From Bacillota bacterium (GTDB lineage: Bacteria > Bacillota > SHA-98 > UBA4971): DNA of 64,000 bases. Below, one piece after another: positions 1 to 8,520 of this stretch (its first letter is position 1; each line of letters starts with the position of its first letter). Under the pieces are notes generated by a model. It did not search any database. It had not been told where the DNA came from and worked only from the letters and a program-made list of their open reading frames with translations. The stretch covers positions 1 to 64,000 of the forward strand of contig DUSX01000017.1 in the NCBI GenBank assembly GCA_012842395.1. The letters run 5' to 3'. The translations under genes were made by a program, and so were the position numbers.

Positions 1-1064
1 TAATATTCGTCCCAGTTAGACATATTCCTGCCTGGCTACATATCCCTCCTGTGGTTGCAGGGTCCGAATGACCTGCTCCCGGCACCGCGGGAGAACACCG
101 GACTGAGTGTGAGAAGGTGACACATGCACCGTTGCAGGCCACCAGCTTGGGGTAGACGGTAGCGGAAAATGGAGCGGGCGGGGCCGGCTGTCACCACTTC
201 CTTTTTCCGCCGTAGCAGTACGGCAAGCGTGTTTGCCACCGGTCTATTTGTCTGCGTCTATGGGGGGTGGGGCTCCGAAAGATCGCAAGAAAACAGGTTG
301 ACTATAGTATGACCCCCAGGAAAAACCTCCTGTTTAGGGGGACATTAAGGGTCAGCGCGGATGTACAAAGGAGGCCGCGAGTGGTCAGGCCATTCTTCTA
401 TGACAGGAGCACCCCAGGTGGTAAGTCCGAGATTTGTGGCGGACAGTTGAGAAGTCTGCAGCCTCCTTGCTATAATGCGAATGTATACGAACACATGTGC
501 AACATTGTCCGACATAAGCCGCCCGGTGATTGATCCCATTAAACTCGATGGTCGTTGATGAAGTCAGATAATCTCCCGGAACGCTCTCAAGGCGGTATCC
601 ATCATGAGGGCTGAAAGGGGCGCTAGGTCACGCCGTTCATGCCCCGTTCAGCATCGGGATTGTACTTGGACGAGGGCCGCAGTTGGCAACTGCACCTCTC
701 AGCCGAAGTCTAATCTGGGGCGAGGTTCGGGTAGAGGTCCGGTAGTCTGCTAATCATTTGCTAATGAACTACCTGAAACCAGGGATCATCAGTCGGACGG
801 ATTAGCATGAGGTGTCGCCTGAAGCGCAGCTAGGATATCATTTGACGGACGGGCGATCACGAGGCAGAACTGGGCAACAGGTGCCCCCCTGGAATCCCCC
901 CTTCGGCACCAAGCTTTTGTACGGAATTCGTCAAACAGGCATTCTAGCGCTGAGCAGGGCTTTTGTGGTCCTGCTCAGTGTCCTTTATGTCGCCGTCGGA
1001 ACCCTCGAAATCGGAAATTGGACGGAGAATGGACGATGACGTGTAGCTAGCCGAAAAGGAAAAC
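1..1064. other. gene-poor stretch, no supported gene
   Basis: About 1 kb with no convincing gene. Base composition looks less GC-rich than the rest of the window. The short open frames here lack ribosome sites, recognisable motifs and coding-like composition. I see no RNA gene, tandem repeat or insertion sequence. It may be decayed sequence downstream of the leftward xre pseudogene. Confidence 0.5.
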
Positions 1065-1080
1065 CCCGGCGTGAGCCGGG
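1065..1080 (-). terminator. intrinsic terminator after xre pseudogene
   Basis: CCCGGC and GCCGGG arms enclose a 4-nt loop. On the minus strand the hairpin is followed by a GTTTTCCTTTTC tract. It lies 25 bp past the stop codon of the leftward xre remnant, so it is most likely that gene's original terminator. Confidence 0.55.
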
Positions 1081-1104
1081 ATGGCATAAAGTATGTGGAA
1101 AAAC

Positions 1105-1546
1105 CTACTCCTCCACCTGAAACAGGTCCTCCACGTTGCAGTTCAAGGCCTTCGCCAACTTCAATGCCACGCTCACCCTCGGATCCCGCCACTGCCCGAG
1201 CTCTACGTGAGGATGCGTTAGTCCTTGCCCCATTTCCAGTAGTTGCCGGGTTGCCGGTGTTGCACTCGGGGACGGCGCCCCAAGCGGGGCGCCTTGACAG
1301 AATCCGGCCCATTAGGCCAGTGGCCGGATTCTGACACCCCTCGTGCATTCACCGGCAACCCCTCCCAAAAGTCGGGAGCATTTCTGCACCCCCACTTAGC
1401 ATCGATATCGCCCAGTGGGAATAACCGAGCATCCGGCCGAGCCCGGTCTGAGACAGCCCCAACGCACGACGCCGCTCGCAGATCCGGTTGCCGCTCTTCC
1501 GCAGAGACAGACTCCAAGCACCACTAGGGAGCTTACGACGCGGCAT
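1105..1546 (-). pseudogene. Xre-family HTH regulator split by a repeat element
   Basis: This is a small DNA-binding regulator of the Cro/CI (Xre) type in two pieces. The N-terminal piece (1399-1546) reads NRICERRRALGLSQ, then LGRMLGYSHWAISML, which is helix 1 through the recognition helix. The C-terminal piece (1105-1203) reads ELGQWRDPRVSVALKLAKAL, then NCNVEDLFQVEE and a TAG stop. Between them lies a 191-bp repeat (1206-1396) flanked by TA on both sides (1204-1205 and 1397-1398). Removing the repeat and one TA rejoins the codons as ATG CTA GAG CTC and gives an intact protein of about 82 residues, the usual size for single-domain Xre proteins. The start is uncertain: ATG at 1546 is the nearest good candidate, and a longer frame opens at 1618. 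As it stands the gene cannot make a complete HTH. Confidence 0.8.
1206..1396 (+). repeat. MITE-like repeat, copy 1 (complete, inserted in xre)
   Basis: This is the best-preserved copy of a family present six times in the window. The outer ends are near-inverted: CGTGAGGATGCG on the left and CACCCCCACT on the right. A second inverted pair, GGGTTGCCGGTG (1248-1259) and CACCGGCAACCC (1350-1361), encloses two internal hairpins: GGCGCCCC/GGGGCGCC (1274-1293) and AGAATCCGGCC/GGCCGGATTCT. The predicted fold is a long stem with two side hairpins. There is no coding capacity. A TA dinucleotide flanks both sides, as expected of a target-site duplication from an IS630/Tc1-mariner-type transposase, though no such transposase is in the window. 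Confidence 0.75.
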
Positions 1547-1734
1547 GGTGACTGCGTGACGGCGAACGTCTCGCCCAACAGAACCGGGCACGCTGTCCCC
1601 ATTCTGACCGCTGCACAAGATTCGTCATCACCTGCACCTCTTTAAAGCTGGCGCCATACAGTACGAGTGTCACGGACAAGAAAGGCTCTTGAGGCCTCTC
1701 CGTCCTGACGACTAGACTCTGAGAGGTGAAAGCC

Positions 1735-3273
1735 ATGTCCCAAAGGCTATTCTACAACTTGTTTGCCACTGACGGTTTCATTGACCTGCCCATAGACCCC
1801 ACGGGAACGGAGCCTCGTCGTAGAGTCTATATCTTCGGTTTCGTCGGGGGGTTGTTCAAGACTCAACCGATATCCTTCGGTGTGCCCACAGGTCCAGCTA
1901 CGGTGGTGAACCCCCAGTTTGACATCACCGTGCCGGCGAACCTCGACGCACTCAGGGGCAAGGCGGTGATTCCGTCACCGAGAATCGACATGGAAATCGG
2001 CGACGAACTCTACATCACCCTTGTGAACCTCGGCCTTTATCTGACCAGTCCTCCCATCCTCGACGTCCACACGATTCACGTACACGGCGGCCACGTGGCA
2101 AACCAAGTCGACGGCGTTCCTGAGACATCCTTTGGCCTTCCGGTAACCCCACCGGGTACGCCGGGGATTCCCGTGACTTACTACTTTAAGCCCGAGAAGC
2201 CGGGAACGTACTTCTATCACTGCCACCAAGAGGCTTCGGAACACGTCCAGATGGGCATGTACGGGGCCCTCATCGTCTACCCGTCCGCCCTCAGCTTAGC
2301 ACAAGCGGGGATTGTGAAAAGCCAGACCTCTGGGCGCTGGTTCTTCAAGGGCAGGCCGCAGCCGCAGATTCCTCCCACCGCCACGAACAGAAATTTCGCC
2401 TACAACGACATCAACTCGTTCTTCAACAGCGACTGGGTGTTGCTCTTCTCGGACATCGACACGCGCTGGCACGATGCGGTGTTTGCTCAGACCGACTTCA
2501 ACCCGGTTGACTACAGGCCGGATTACTGGCTCGTCAACGGCCGCGCCTTTCCGGACACTCTGCTACCTACCGCCCTACCCCCGGTGCTCGTGCCCAACTT
2601 CGGCTACAGCATACCCGACGGGTACGACTGCTTCGTGAAGGTGTCAACAGGGGATCCGAAAAGGCGCATACCACCGGACAAGTTCCTGCTCCGAATGATA
2701 AACATCGGCTATCAGCCGGTGCCGTTCCACGTCCACGGCTGGCACGGCATGATAGTCGGCAAGGACGCCAACCCGCGCACAGCAGGGGAGATGAACTTCA
2801 CCACCCTGGTTGGCTCGGGCGAAAGCTACGACGTTCTGTATGTCGCCGATGACAAGAGGCCAATCTACGCGGACTACATCTTCTGCGGAAAGGCAGGCTT
2901 CCCGTCGCTGAAGAATCAGATTGCCACGGCCACTGCCCAATCAATGGCAGTCGGCACATTCATCCCACCCTTCCCCGGCGCGACGGATCTGTGGGCAAAC
3001 ATCATCCTGAAGACCAGTCTGGGCCAAGGGACATTCATTCCTCCGTACAACTGGGTGCCCTGGAACTATGGCACCCCCACCGCCGATAACTTCATGTTCC
3101 CGCAGTTCTATCTGGCTCACAATCACGACGACTACAAGGTCACCAATAACGGTGTGTACCCTGGCGGGCAGCTGATTCTAATCGAGACTGACTTCCCAGG
3201 CTCTGACTACAAGGCAACTCCCCCAGTGATAACCGAGCCTCCGCATGTGTGCCCTCCGACACCGATTCCGTAA
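1735..3273 (+). CDS. multicopper oxidase
   Basis: This is a copper-dependent oxidase of about 512 residues that would couple one-electron oxidation of a metal or organic substrate to O2 reduction. The start is ATG 1735, preceded by GAGAGGTG at good spacing; GTG 1726 is less likely. Four His-x-His motifs that would build the type 2/3 centre are visible: HVH (about 115-117, in IHVHGGH), HCH (162-164), HVH (332-334, in FHVHGWH) and HNH (462-464). The only HCH, which supplies the type 1 copper Cys, is in the second motif, in the N-terminal cupredoxin domain, followed by H170 and M175. In CotA/laccase-type three-domain enzymes it is in the last motif. There is no signal peptide, so it may be a cytoplasmic or spore-coat enzyme like CotA. 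A strong hairpin follows at 3379. Confidence 0.85.
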   Translation: MSQRLFYNLFATDGFIDLPIDPTGTEPRRRVYIFGFVGGLFKTQPISFGVPTGPATVVNPQFDITVPANLDALRGKAVIPSPRIDMEIGDELYITLVNLGLYLTSPPILDVHTIHVHGGHVANQVDGVPETSFGLPVTPPGTPGIPVTYYFKPEKPGTYFYHCHQEASEHVQMGMYGALIVYPSALSLAQAGIVKSQTSGRWFFKGRPQPQIPPTATNRNFAYNDINSFFNSDWVLLFSDIDTRWHDAVFAQTDFNPVDYRPDYWLVNGRAFPDTLLPTALPPVLVPNFGYSIPDGYDCFVKVSTGDPKRRIPPDKFLLRMINIGYQPVPFHVHGWHGMIVGKDANPRTAGEMNFTTLVGSGESYDVLYVADDKRPIYADYIFCGKAGFPSLKNQIATATAQSMAVGTFIPPFPGATDLWANIILKTSLGQGTFIPPYNWVPWNYGTPTADNFMFPQFYLAHNHDDYKVTNNGVYPGGQLILIETDFPGSDYKATPPVITEPPHVCPPTPIP

Positions 3274-3378
3274 CAAACTGACGGGCGCGAGGGGCGGCCA
3301 GCAAACGCCCCTCGCAAAGGCAAGTCTGGAGGATAGCAATCCTGGTGGCTCTCTGCTCTCCCAGATAGTACAGCAAAA

Positions 3379-3403
3379 GCCCGGCCCCCCGAAGGGGCCG
3401 GGC
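3379..3403. terminator. bidirectional terminator between MCO and YjcZ-like gene
   Basis: A perfect 10-bp GC stem (GCCCGGCCCC / GGGGCCGGGC) lies between convergent genes. On the minus strand it is followed by TTTTGCTG, so it best serves the leftward small gene at 3446-3568. It would also stop the oxidase transcript. Confidence 0.6.
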
Positions 3404-3445
3404 TATAGAAGGAGCCGGCTCAGACGTCAGGTGCGTAGAGGCTGG

Positions 3446-3568
3446 TTACTCGCTGAAGATGGGGAAGAAGCAGAAGCAACAACACAGTATCAGAATAACG
3501 ATGATAACTATGATTATGATCCACCACCATGAGCCTCCGCCCCCACCCGGCTTAGTGATGTCGGCCAT
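3446..3568 (-). CDS. YjcZ-like small membrane protein
   Basis: This is a 40-residue protein: a short Gly-rich head (KPGGGGGS), a Trp triplet, then an unbroken run of Ile, Val and Leu forming one membrane helix, a CCCFCFF cluster and a short tail. The start at 3568 follows a clear GGGAGGTG ribosome site. The pattern (Gly-rich head, hydrophobic helix, Cys cluster) matches the YjcZ-type sporulation proteins of Bacilli and Clostridia, whose biochemical role is unknown. Family membership is inferred from composition rather than alignment. It lies between the multicopper oxidase and another small protein gene that may also be spore-related. Confidence 0.6.
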   Translation of the reverse strand: MADITKPGGGGGSWWWIIIIVIIVILILCCCFCFFPIFSE

Positions 3569-3849
3569 AGCACCCACCTCCCTTGAACAGCCCTCGATAG
3601 AGGATCGTCCGCCGCGTGTTCCCTGCGGCCGTGATATGATATGCCCATCTGGACGAGGATGATACAAAGAGTCCATGCTGGCACACGCATGTAAACAGCT
3701 CGGCCCCCGAAGGGACCGGGCATGAGGAATTCCACCCGTTCATTCTCTCAAAATGGCCACACGGTAACACCATCGGGCTGTCTCGCATAACTTGTATTGG
3801 CACGAGACGGGTTCACGCTGAACCTCAAACGCCAAGGAGGTTACAGAAC

Positions 3850-4170
3850 ATGGAAGCATCAGGAGAGAAGCAACCCGTGGATGCGGATCCCATGGGCCAC
3901 CCATTACTTGCGGGGCTCAGGCACTTCGGAGATCTCGAGAACCTGTGCATCGCTGTTGAATTCGAATGTGACGACTGCTGCAAGAAAGCTCTGAATGCAA
4001 GGATCCTAAAGATAATATGCGAATTCCTGGTCTTAGTAGGTTTCGGAGACGGATGCATTCTGGTGAAGACGATAAGCGGCGGCGAGCTAGTAGAGAAAGA
4101 ACTAGTCAAGGCAATTGTCATTCCGCTCGACAGGGTTTGCAGCATAGAGATCGGTGCCGTGCAAGTATAG
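3850..4170 (+). CDS. conserved-looking hypothetical protein
   Basis: This is a 106-residue soluble protein that I do not recognise. The gene is real on signals: AAGGAGG stands about 9 nt before the ATG and a terminator hairpin follows at 4227. It has an acidic segment with a Cys cluster (ECDDCCKKA, about residues 38-46), then a hydrophobic amphipathic stretch (ILKIICEFLVLVGF) and a beta-rich C-terminal half. There is no signal peptide or clear membrane helix. The Cys pairs and the position beside a YjcZ-like gene and a laccase-like oxidase would fit a spore-coat component, but this is only context. Confidence 0.7.
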   Translation: MEASGEKQPVDADPMGHPLLAGLRHFGDLENLCIAVEFECDDCCKKALNARILKIICEFLVLVGFGDGCILVKTISGGELVEKELVKAIVIPLDRVCSIEIGAVQV

Positions 4171-4226
4171 CCAAAGCGGCTGCGGTTGATCCTGAAAGAG
4201 CGGAGATTCCACGTCCCTCCGACCTA

Positions 4227-4249
4227 GCCCGGCCCCCAGGAGGCCGGGC
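4227..4249 (+). terminator. rho-independent-type hairpin
   Basis: GCCCGGCC and GGCCGGGC form a perfect 8-bp stem around a 7-nt loop, 57 bp after the hypothetical gene ends. The following tract is only TCACTGTC, so termination efficiency is uncertain. Confidence 0.45.
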
Positions 4250-4371
4250 CTCACTGTCGTCATCACTGCCTGACACAACTACGGTCTGAATTCGACACTC
4301 ATGGCGAGCGCCGGTTCCAGCGTTAACCCTTGGGGCGTCATCACAACTCGAGCACTCACACCTGCTGCAAA

Positions 4372-4632
4372 CGAAATGAACTGCCCGTAACTCAACATGA
4401 CAGCCCATGCGTCCTTGGCCGCTTACAGCGTTTCGTATCGCCTTCCGTCAAAGCTGATGAACAGATTAGTGAAGTCGATCCCGCCGGTGACGAGGCTGAC
4501 CATCGGCGTTAGAATGTCGCTGACAAGTGATGTCACTATCTTCCCAAATGCCGTCCCTATGACGACACCGGTGGCCGGATCTACGACGTTGCCCTTCATG
4601 GCGAAGTCCCTGAACTCTTTGATTATCGACAT
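4372..4632 (-). pseudogene. mscL: large-conductance mechanosensitive channel, interrupted
   Basis: MscL is the emergency pressure-release channel of the inner membrane. The first 70 residues are excellent MscL: an N-terminal helix ending [13 protein letters not shown], then TM1 ([18 protein letters not shown]) and the start of the periplasmic loop. The start at 4632 has an AGGTGG ribosome site. A TAA stop (4423-4425) follows FDGRRYETL. The same frame then continues with AAKDAWAVMLSYGQFIS, the expected loop-to-TM2 sequence (family: AKAAGAVTLNYGQFI), after which similarity is lost and no TM2 can be found in any frame. Family members are about 130-150 residues, so this copy is inactivated and decaying. 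Confidence 0.8.
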
Positions 4633-4657
4633 GTCATACCCACCTCTCTTGACCCGT

Positions 4658-5866
4658 CTAGTTTTCGCTAGCCGGCACCTGCGCAGCTCCGCCTCTGGCC
4701 CGGCGCTCACGCGCCAAGTGCTCGTTGACCGCGGATAGCACCAACATCACCCCGCATCCGAGGGGGATGAGAGCCATCCCCCGGCCCAGCGAGTACGCAT
4801 CGGAGACGAGACCGATGAGCCCCGGGAGAATCGCCCCTCCCACCGCTCCCGCGGCCACGAGCATGCCGGTGACGCTTCCTGTTGAACTTGGGAAAAGCGA
4901 CGTCCCTTGGGCGACGACCGTGGGGAATATGCCCGAGAAGAAGAACCCCAGCGAAACAAAGGATACGACCGCCGCACGAGCACCCATCCCTGTTGTCGCG
5001 AACAGCCCGAGCGCACTCGTGAGAATCGCCCCAACGCAGCAGCACAGGACGAACAACTCATGGCCGAGCCGTTCGGAAGCGTACGCTGACAAGAGCCTAC
5101 CGAGGGTCAGCGACGCCCAGAACAAGGAGACTGCGGACGTGCCCACTTCCGGGGTCGTCCTCAAGGTTTCGGTCAGAAACGAGAACATCCACGCGCTCAC
5201 TCCGCTTTCGAGCCCCACGTATACACATATCAGCGCCCCAAGAAGCACCAGCCGCTTGTCAACGAGCAAAGACGCGAAACGCTCGGGACTCGCCTTCCCC
5301 TCTCGCAAGGGCGGCCTGACGCGGCAGGCGCCGAACGCGAGGAGAAACACGAACGAGCACGCGGCCATCGCGAGGTAGGCGTATCTCCAACTCAGTGAAC
5401 TCGCGACGATCCACCCCGCGCCAAGAGGCCCGAGGAACGCGCCGACACCGAAGAACGTGTGGAGAAGGTTCAGGGCGAAGGCTCTTCTTTCCGAATTGAG
5501 GTCCCCGACCAGGGGAGCCAGCCCGGCGTCAAAACCCCCGAACCCGATGCCGGCCGTGCAAAAGCCCAGCGTGAGGAGCCACGTATTGTGGAAGCATCCG
5601 ATGAGGAGCAAACCGCACGTCAGAATGGCCGTTCCAACGAGAAGGAACGTCCGTTTCCCGAAGGTGTCCGCGATCATGCCACCGACCAGCACTGAAAGCA
5701 CGAAGCCGGCGAACTGCACGCTGAAAAGGCTCCCCGCCTGCGAGAGACTGAGCTGGTAGTCAAGCCTGAGCGATGGCAGCAACGGACCGGACATCGTGTT
5801 CGCAATCCCGAAGAGCACAAAACCTGCCGCAAATACAGTTCCCAGTCCAGACCTCGTCGTCGCCAA
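4658..5866 (-). CDS. MFS transporter
   Basis: This is a 402-residue polytopic membrane protein of the major facilitator superfamily with about 12 predicted helices. The cytoplasmic loop 2-3 signature is present as [15 protein letters not shown] (about residues 62-76), and a related motif recurs in the second half ([12 protein letters not shown]). The start used here is TTG at 5866 with an upstream AGGAG, so the exact N-terminus is uncertain. The substrate cannot be told from sequence; loop features resemble the FucP/NarK-like sugar and drug branches only loosely. It stands alone, upstream of the broken mscL in the same direction with 25 bp between. Confidence 0.8.
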   Translation of the reverse strand: MATTRSGLGTVFAAGFVLFGIANTMSGPLLPSLRLDYQLSLSQAGSLFSVQFAGFVLSVLVGGMIADTFGKRTFLLVGTAILTCGLLLIGCFHNTWLLTLGFCTAGIGFGGFDAGLAPLVGDLNSERRAFALNLLHTFFGVGAFLGPLGAGWIVASSLSWRYAYLAMAACSFVFLLAFGACRVRPPLREGKASPERFASLLVDKRLVLLGALICVYVGLESGVSAWMFSFLTETLRTTPEVGTSAVSLFWASLTLGRLLSAYASERLGHELFVLCCCVGAILTSALGLFATTGMGARAAVVSFVSLGFFFSGIFPTVVAQGTSLFPSSTGSVTGMLVAAGAVGGAILPGLIGLVSDAYSLGRGMALIPLGCGVMLVLSAVNEHLARERRARGGAAQVPASEN

Positions 5867-6120
5867 ACCTTCTCACACTCCTGCGACACCGACCTCATGA
5901 TGAGGTATTCCACACAGAGCGACAGTAACCCTGCGTACCGGCGGGACTCACTCCTCAACTTCAGCCTTCAGCCGACCGGACAGCGGACCTTCTTACCGCA
6001 CGGCCATACGACGCCCGTGACTACGACGAGCTGCGGCAGGACGCCGGCTTCCTTGAGCGCAGGGAAAGACGGCTGTGGGTCCGTGAGGATGGGTCCCGGA
6101 GGTGAGCTCGCCAGCTTGGC
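5867..6120. other. intergenic spacer
   Basis: About 250 bp between the transglutaminase remnant and the MFS gene. It presumably holds the MFS promoter, but no clear -35/-10 pair or hairpin stands out. Confidence 0.4.
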
Positions 6121-6621
6121 TCACACCTTCTTCGGCGCCTTCCGCCGCTCCAGCGCAGCCCCGACACACCCCAAGAGCGCCGATGCGACAAGCGCGTTCA
6201 CCAGGCGTCCGTCCCACCGTCTCTGCACGATCACTTCGGGCAGGACGGTCACGCCTTCAACGCCCGCCCCGGCGACAAACCGCAGAGGAGCCGACATGGC
6301 GCCGACCACTGCGCCCCGGCCCTGCACAAGCTCCATGGTTTCCTCGTAGGCGCGCATCGCCACCGACAAGTCGCCGTACGAGAGGTGCGTCCCGTCGTTG
6401 CGTCCGAAATGGAGCCACGGCGCAATGCCGGCCCAAGAAGGGTCAGCCATGAACCATCGGCTGCCGTCGTAAAGCTCCACCCACGCGTGTGCCCCGGCAG
6501 GATGGCCCCAGGTGCGTCTTGACGACAGAAACGGAAGCGGCGGCGCGCTGGAAAAGGCCAACCCGCCCACCATGCGGGAGGGAAATACGTGGGAATCAAC
6601 ACCTGCCCTACGCGCCGCCTT
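6121..6621 (-). pseudogene. transglutaminase-like protein, N-terminus lost
   Basis: This is the C-terminal half of a transglutaminase/protease-like protein. The frame begins directly after the stop codon of the formate transporter and reads KAARRAGVDSHVFPSRMVGG, then GHPAGAHAWVELYDGSRW and ADPSW. This supplies the His and Asp of the Cys-His-Asp triad (HAWVE, D in ADPS). The preceding Cys-bearing segment is absent and there is no start codon with a ribosome site; the first ATG is at 6573. A C-terminal membrane helix (RLVNALVASALLGCVGAAL) suggests the parent was membrane anchored. The gene seems to have been cut when the transporter gene arrived next to it, so it is not expected to be active. 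Confidence 0.7.
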
Positions 6622-7527
6622 TCAGACAGCCCTGGAAACTTTCGCAACGTCTCCCTTTTCGCCTTTCAGGTATACATACCAGTAGGCCATACCTACGAAC
6701 AAGCCGGCACCCACGATGTTGCCCAGCGTCACCGGGATGAGGTTGTTCGAGAAGAATGTCTTCCATGTAGCCCTCAGGACAGGAACCTGCGCAGCAAGCG
6801 CCTGCGGGGTCCGAGCGAAGGCAACGTATGCCGGGTCGCCACCCGCGAAGATGCCGAGCGGCACGAAGAACATGTTGGCCACGGAGTGCTCGAAACCGAT
6901 TGCCGCGAAGGCCATGATTGGCCACCAGATGGCAAGCATTTTTCCTATAATGTCTTCGGCGCTGAAAGCCATCCACACGGCGAGCGCCACGAACCAGTTG
7001 CACCCCGCGCCTCGCAAGAACGCCTGCGACCAAGGAAGCGCGGTTTTGGCGTTAGCGATCCCAACAGCGAAAGTCGCCCAGGGCATCTGAGTCACTACGC
7101 CGCCGACCTTCACGGGTTCCATGATTATCCCAGAAAGGTACGCCAGGACGAAGGCGACGAAGACGGCACCGGTGAAATTGGAGAGATAGACGAGAGCCCA
7201 GTTCCTCATGACCCCGTCGATCCCGATCTTCCGGTCGAGAAAGGCTAAGGACTGAGTCATGAAGTTGCCGGTGACAAGTTCAGCTCCGGCTATGATGACC
7301 ATCATCAGGCCGACCGGGAACACGCCTCCGAAAACAAGCCTCTGCAAGCTCCCCAAGAGCTCCTTGGGCAGCGCCCCGCTCGCGCGCACAGCTAGAAGGC
7401 CTCCCAGGGCAACGTAGGCACCGGCGAGGAAACCGAGAAGCACCATTTTGCCCGGCGGCAGGCTGGCCTTTGTGACCCCCAGTTGCGCCATGCCCACAGC
7501 CACTTCACTCGGAGACTTGGAAGCCAT
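6622..7527 (-). CDS. formate/nitrite transporter (FNT) family
   Basis: This is a 301-residue inner-membrane channel of the FocA/NirC family that moves formate, nitrite or hydrosulfide. The start ATG 7527 follows GGGGGAGTG. Six helices are predicted with the family signatures GAELVTGNFMTQ (P-loop/TM3), CNWFVALAVWMAF (TM4-5) and GFEHSVANMFFVP (with the central His). Length is normal, slightly long at the N-terminus. It is not beside pflB here, but the pfl genes at 61.8-64 kb make formate a likely substrate (inference). Its stop codon runs straight into a transglutaminase remnant in the same frame. Confidence 0.9.
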   Translation of the reverse strand: MASKSPSEVAVGMAQLGVTKASLPPGKMVLLGFLAGAYVALGGLLAVRASGALPKELLGSLQRLVFGGVFPVGLMMVIIAGAELVTGNFMTQSLAFLDRKIGIDGVMRNWALVYLSNFTGAVFVAFVLAYLSGIIMEPVKVGGVVTQMPWATFAVGIANAKTALPWSQAFLRGAGCNWFVALAVWMAFSAEDIIGKMLAIWWPIMAFAAIGFEHSVANMFFVPLGIFAGGDPAYVAFARTPQALAAQVPVLRATWKTFFSNNLIPVTLGNIVGAGLFVGMAYWYVYLKGEKGDVAKVSRAV

Positions 7528-7740
7528 GAGACACTCACTCCCCCTGTTCGGGAACAACTACATGAGAGCAGGCAGCATCGGCCTCTGACACGCGGCGATT
7601 GACGAGGCCATATCAGCGGTCCGGAAGCCCGATTGCCGTCCGCGAGGACGCTTTACGTTCCAGAGAATTGGAGCACGCCCCACAGTTGAGCCCACAGAAC
7701 CCCATCATCGCCATCGTCAGTAGACCTCCTCATCTCCACT

Positions 7741-7872
7741 ACGGCCTGGCCGCAGATGGTTTCGACGCGTCCACAATCCAGCCCGTCAGGCCGACGGCCG
7801 GATTCTGACACCCTCGTGGAGTCAGGGGAACTCCTCCCATGAGCCGGAAGCGTTTCTACCGTACCCTCACTT
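7741..7872 (+). repeat. MITE-like repeat, copy 2 (left part lost)
   Basis: This copy aligns to copy 1 from the AATCCxGCCC hairpin through GGCCGGATTCTGACACCC to the right terminal repeat TACCCTCACT at 7862-7871. The region to the left has diverged. Its right end overlaps the degraded 3' end of the DUF2330-like gene, so this copy also seems to have entered or truncated a gene. Confidence 0.6.
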
Positions 7873-8505
7873 GTGCACGCCAGTTAGCCGCATGCCGCCG
7901 GGAGCCCTCGACCACTTCCGTGCCAGCGGCTACCACGCGCCCGCCGCCTCCGCCGCCGAACGTATTGGTCGTCTTGAGCGGGTAGAAGAGCTCTCTGCTC
8001 TTGAACCTGTACGCGATGGGCTCCACGACTGGATCTCATTGACCTTCACGACGGTGATGTCGTGGGCACCGAGCCGAGCGTTCATGCGGATCTCGACCGG
8101 CTCAGCGGACCGGTCGCCGCCCTTTGACGTCGAGACGAAAACCAGCTTGTGTTTCCTCATCAACTCTGCGACGGCTGCAAACGGGTCTCCTTCGGGGAGA
8201 CTAACCTGAGGCTCCGATGGAAACGGTATGAACCTGAGGATCGTTGTCTCTCTGTCGGCCTCGAGGTCCGTTCCCAGGATCAGAACCTCTTCCTCGAGGT
8301 TGTGGAGAATGATGGCTTTCTGGGCCGTCTCCTCAACTCTCGCTTCTGTTGTGCGTATCCTTCCCATGTCAGCGCTGGACACCTGCGAAAAAGACAGGGC
8401 CACCAGAACGGCCAAGGCGACGACGCCCGGCGCCATCGCCTTCGTGACGGAAAGGTTCCCGACACGCACCACCGCACGCCCGCCCGAATGAATCGTGCCG
8501 CTCAT
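7857..8505 (-). pseudogene. exported DUF2330-like protein, frameshifted and truncated
   Basis: The first part encodes a signal peptide (APGVVALAVLVALSFS, cut after VSSA), then ADMGRI, then TAQKAIILHNLEEEVLILGT and an RFIPFPSEPQVSLPEGDPF segment. This ADMG/QKAIIL/PxPSEPxV pattern recalls the exported DUF2330 family of unknown function. At about 8026 the reading changes frame: the original frame turns into low-complexity Ser/Arg sequence, while the next frame reads VEPIAYRFKSRELFYPLKTT, a plausible continuation. The segment normally lying between the two is short or missing, and the 3' end runs into repeat copy 2 with a stop at 7856-7858. The original frame stays open to 7930, but the tail is not expected to be a real protein. 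Confidence 0.55.
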
Positions 8506-8520
8506 GCCGCCACTCTCCCA

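Noticed and set aside
267-533. 88-codon frame near the left edge
   Set aside because: No ribosome site, no motif, and a competing frame on the other strand; likely chance.
3699-3722. Hairpin GCTCGGCCCC..GGGACCGGGC as a terminator
   Set aside because: The stem is imperfect, has no T-tract and no gene ends just before it on either strand.
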